Assembly: GCA_003541985.1 (NCBI GenBank)
Contig: DPLM01000338.1
Location: forward strand, 1-6,836
Reading direction: 5' to 3'
Length of the DNA: 6,836 bases
Origin: Deltaproteobacteria bacterium
GTDB lineage: Bacteria; SAR324; NAC60-12
This document shows positions 5,820 to 6,836 of this stretch, piece after piece. The position numbers were made by a program, and so were the translations under genes. The notes under the pieces were generated by a model. The model did no database searches and had not been told where the DNA came from. It worked only from the letters and a program-made list of their open reading frames with translations. Each line of letters begins with the position of its first letter. Position 1 is the stretch's first letter.

Positions 5820-6836
5820 CCGCTCTGTCAACCACGCCGTTTGAGTACTTGCGGGCTGTTGCATCATTGCAGTATTTTGCGTTGGAATAATGTGCTCCCG
5901 AAAGATTTTGATGTCACCCTCACCAACCTTTAAAGATTGGGTTACTTCATGATAAGTTCCACCATTCACTGAAGGTGTCCGGAGAGTAATTTGGTGAATA
6001 CCAGGTTCCACAGACAAGCGCTTCAAATGAATGGAGTGTGGCAAGGTCAACCAAGCACGTGTATCCGCTTGGCTGCTCAACGCAGCTACAGACTTACACG
6101 CCAGTTTCGCGAGGTCATCATCCATTTGGCCACAAAACAGATTCTTGGTCATGGTACGCCCAAGCGCAGCTTGTAAATCCTTGTCTGCGTTCAGTAATTG
6201 ACCCTGGAAAGCTAGGTTTGCCAGTGATTCTGCTTGAACCATCTCACCGTGAGGTTTCCCATCAACCATTACTTGCGTCATACCAAAGGTCTTTGGTTCC
6301 AGTTTGTAGTATGGCACAGTCACCCGAGCACCTCCCATTGCCAACGCATCTGGCAAACCAATTTGCTCTGCTAACCCCCATAGCGGCCCAAGCCTGAAGC
6401 TCTTTGAAGCCATTCCTTCTAGGGCGCCAATTACACCACGCAATTGAAAATTAATCACTGATTGAAGCAAACCGCGGTCTGCATACATCAGGTGAAACCA
6501 AGCTAGCTGAGCCTCTCGCTCCTTTGGGGTTCCTGTCAGCACAGGCTGGATAACCAACTCTCTAGTATTGGTATCCAAAGTCAAATGCATATTGAGTTCG
6601 CCACGCGGAGGTACCCAGCCAGTATGCCCAATAATTACAATATGAGCTTTTTCACTGCGATCTAGCTCTTTCTGCAGAGTATTTGACAATTTCTGCTTGG
6701 CTAGACCAGGCCACTCATCCTCATAGCCACCATCCTGCTTCATCATGCGAATAGTATCGAACCAAGCCTGCTGCACGATACCCTGACCTAAACTGTATTG
6801 CTCTGCATACCCCTGTTCATAAAGTTCTGCTGCTTT
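5817..6836 (-). CDS. COG3014-like protein, 5' end beyond the window
   Basis: The frame stays open to the window edge: 339 residues are visible, and the N-terminus, presumably with a signal or lipobox, is missing. A GTG at 6776 is not the start, because 20 more in-frame codons (KAAELYEQGY...) precede it. The helical beginning may be the end of a TPR-like region. A beta segment HIVIIGHTGWVPPRGE follows (visible residues 65-80), then TVPYYKLEP (173-181), a helix LQAALGRTMTKNL (221-233) and SQADTRAWLTLPHSIH (245-260), leading into PGIHQITL. The pattern 'nucleotide-free VVVxxxGxxPR, then VPxY, then QADTRxWxTLP' is what I recall for COG3014, an uncharacterised family of cell-envelope proteins often found beside COG3417/LpoB genes. 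The extreme C-terminus is Gln/Thr-rich and probably flexible. The next gene starts 54 nt downstream in the same direction. Family assignment is from remembered pattern; function is unknown. Confidence 0.75.
   Translation of the reverse strand, partial: KAAELYEQGYAEQYSLGQGIVQQAWFDTIRMMKQDGGYEDEWPGLAKQKLSNTLQKELDRSEKAHIVIIGHTGWVPPRGELNMHLTLDTNTRELVIQPVLTGTPKEREAQLAWFHLMYADRGLLQSVINFQLRGVIGALEGMASKSFRLGPLWGLAEQIGLPDALAMGGARVTVPYYKLEPKTFGMTQVMVDGKPHGEMVQAESLANLAFQGQLLNADKDLQAALGRTMTKNLFCGQMDDDLAKLACKSVAALSSQADTRAWLTLPHSIHLKRLSVEPGIHQITLRTPSVNGGTYHEVTQSLKVGEGDIKIFREHIIPTQNTAMMQQPASTQTAWLTER

Noticed and set aside
1897..6836. Flagellar FlgO/FlgP-type locus
   Set aside because: LPP20 relatives include FlgP, but no flagellar gene or second flagellar signature is visible, while LpoB and COG3014 point to general envelope functions.

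Overview
The window looks like chromosomal DNA from a Gram-negative, probably proteobacterial, organism. The evidence is a run of exported proteins with signal peptides or lipoboxes, one of them an LpoB-type penicillin-binding-protein activator, and good Shine-Dalgarno sites. Base composition looks moderate to AT-leaning. The exact taxon cannot be read from the sequence. No rRNA, tRNA, CRISPR array, transposase or phage gene was seen.

Left part (1-1617): the C-terminal end of a small hydrophobic membrane protein (+ strand), then a divergent pair. The minus-strand gene encodes a 6-phosphogluconate-dehydrogenase-like NAD(P)-binding protein of the DUF1932 type. The plus-strand gene encodes a minimal nucleotidyltransferase-fold protein. 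A perfect 6+6 bp palindrome lies in their shared upstream spacer. These look like ordinary stand-alone housekeeping or accessory genes.

Right part (1897-6836): six consecutive minus-strand genes, all but the first showing an N-terminal export signal (the first is cut by the window edge). In transcription order they are: a COG3014-like protein (5' end beyond the window), a 349-residue LPP20-domain lipoprotein with an extra C-terminal alpha/beta domain, an LpoB-family lipoprotein, then after a 263-nt gap two more LPP20-type lipoproteins, and finally an LPP20-like protein with a type I signal peptide instead of a lipobox. Four of the six share a P-x-W motif at the start of the mature globular part, followed by a small/aromatic stretch and an Ala-rich helix, so the locus appears built by repeated duplication of one domain. 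LpoB and COG3014 tie the locus to cell-envelope or peptidoglycan biology. The specific function of the LPP20 set is unknown, and this is the part most worth following up.

The six genes probably form two transcription units: 5817-to-4055 (with a possible internal extended -10 promoter at 5811-5819) and 3791-to-1897. No convincing rho-independent terminator was found for either unit.
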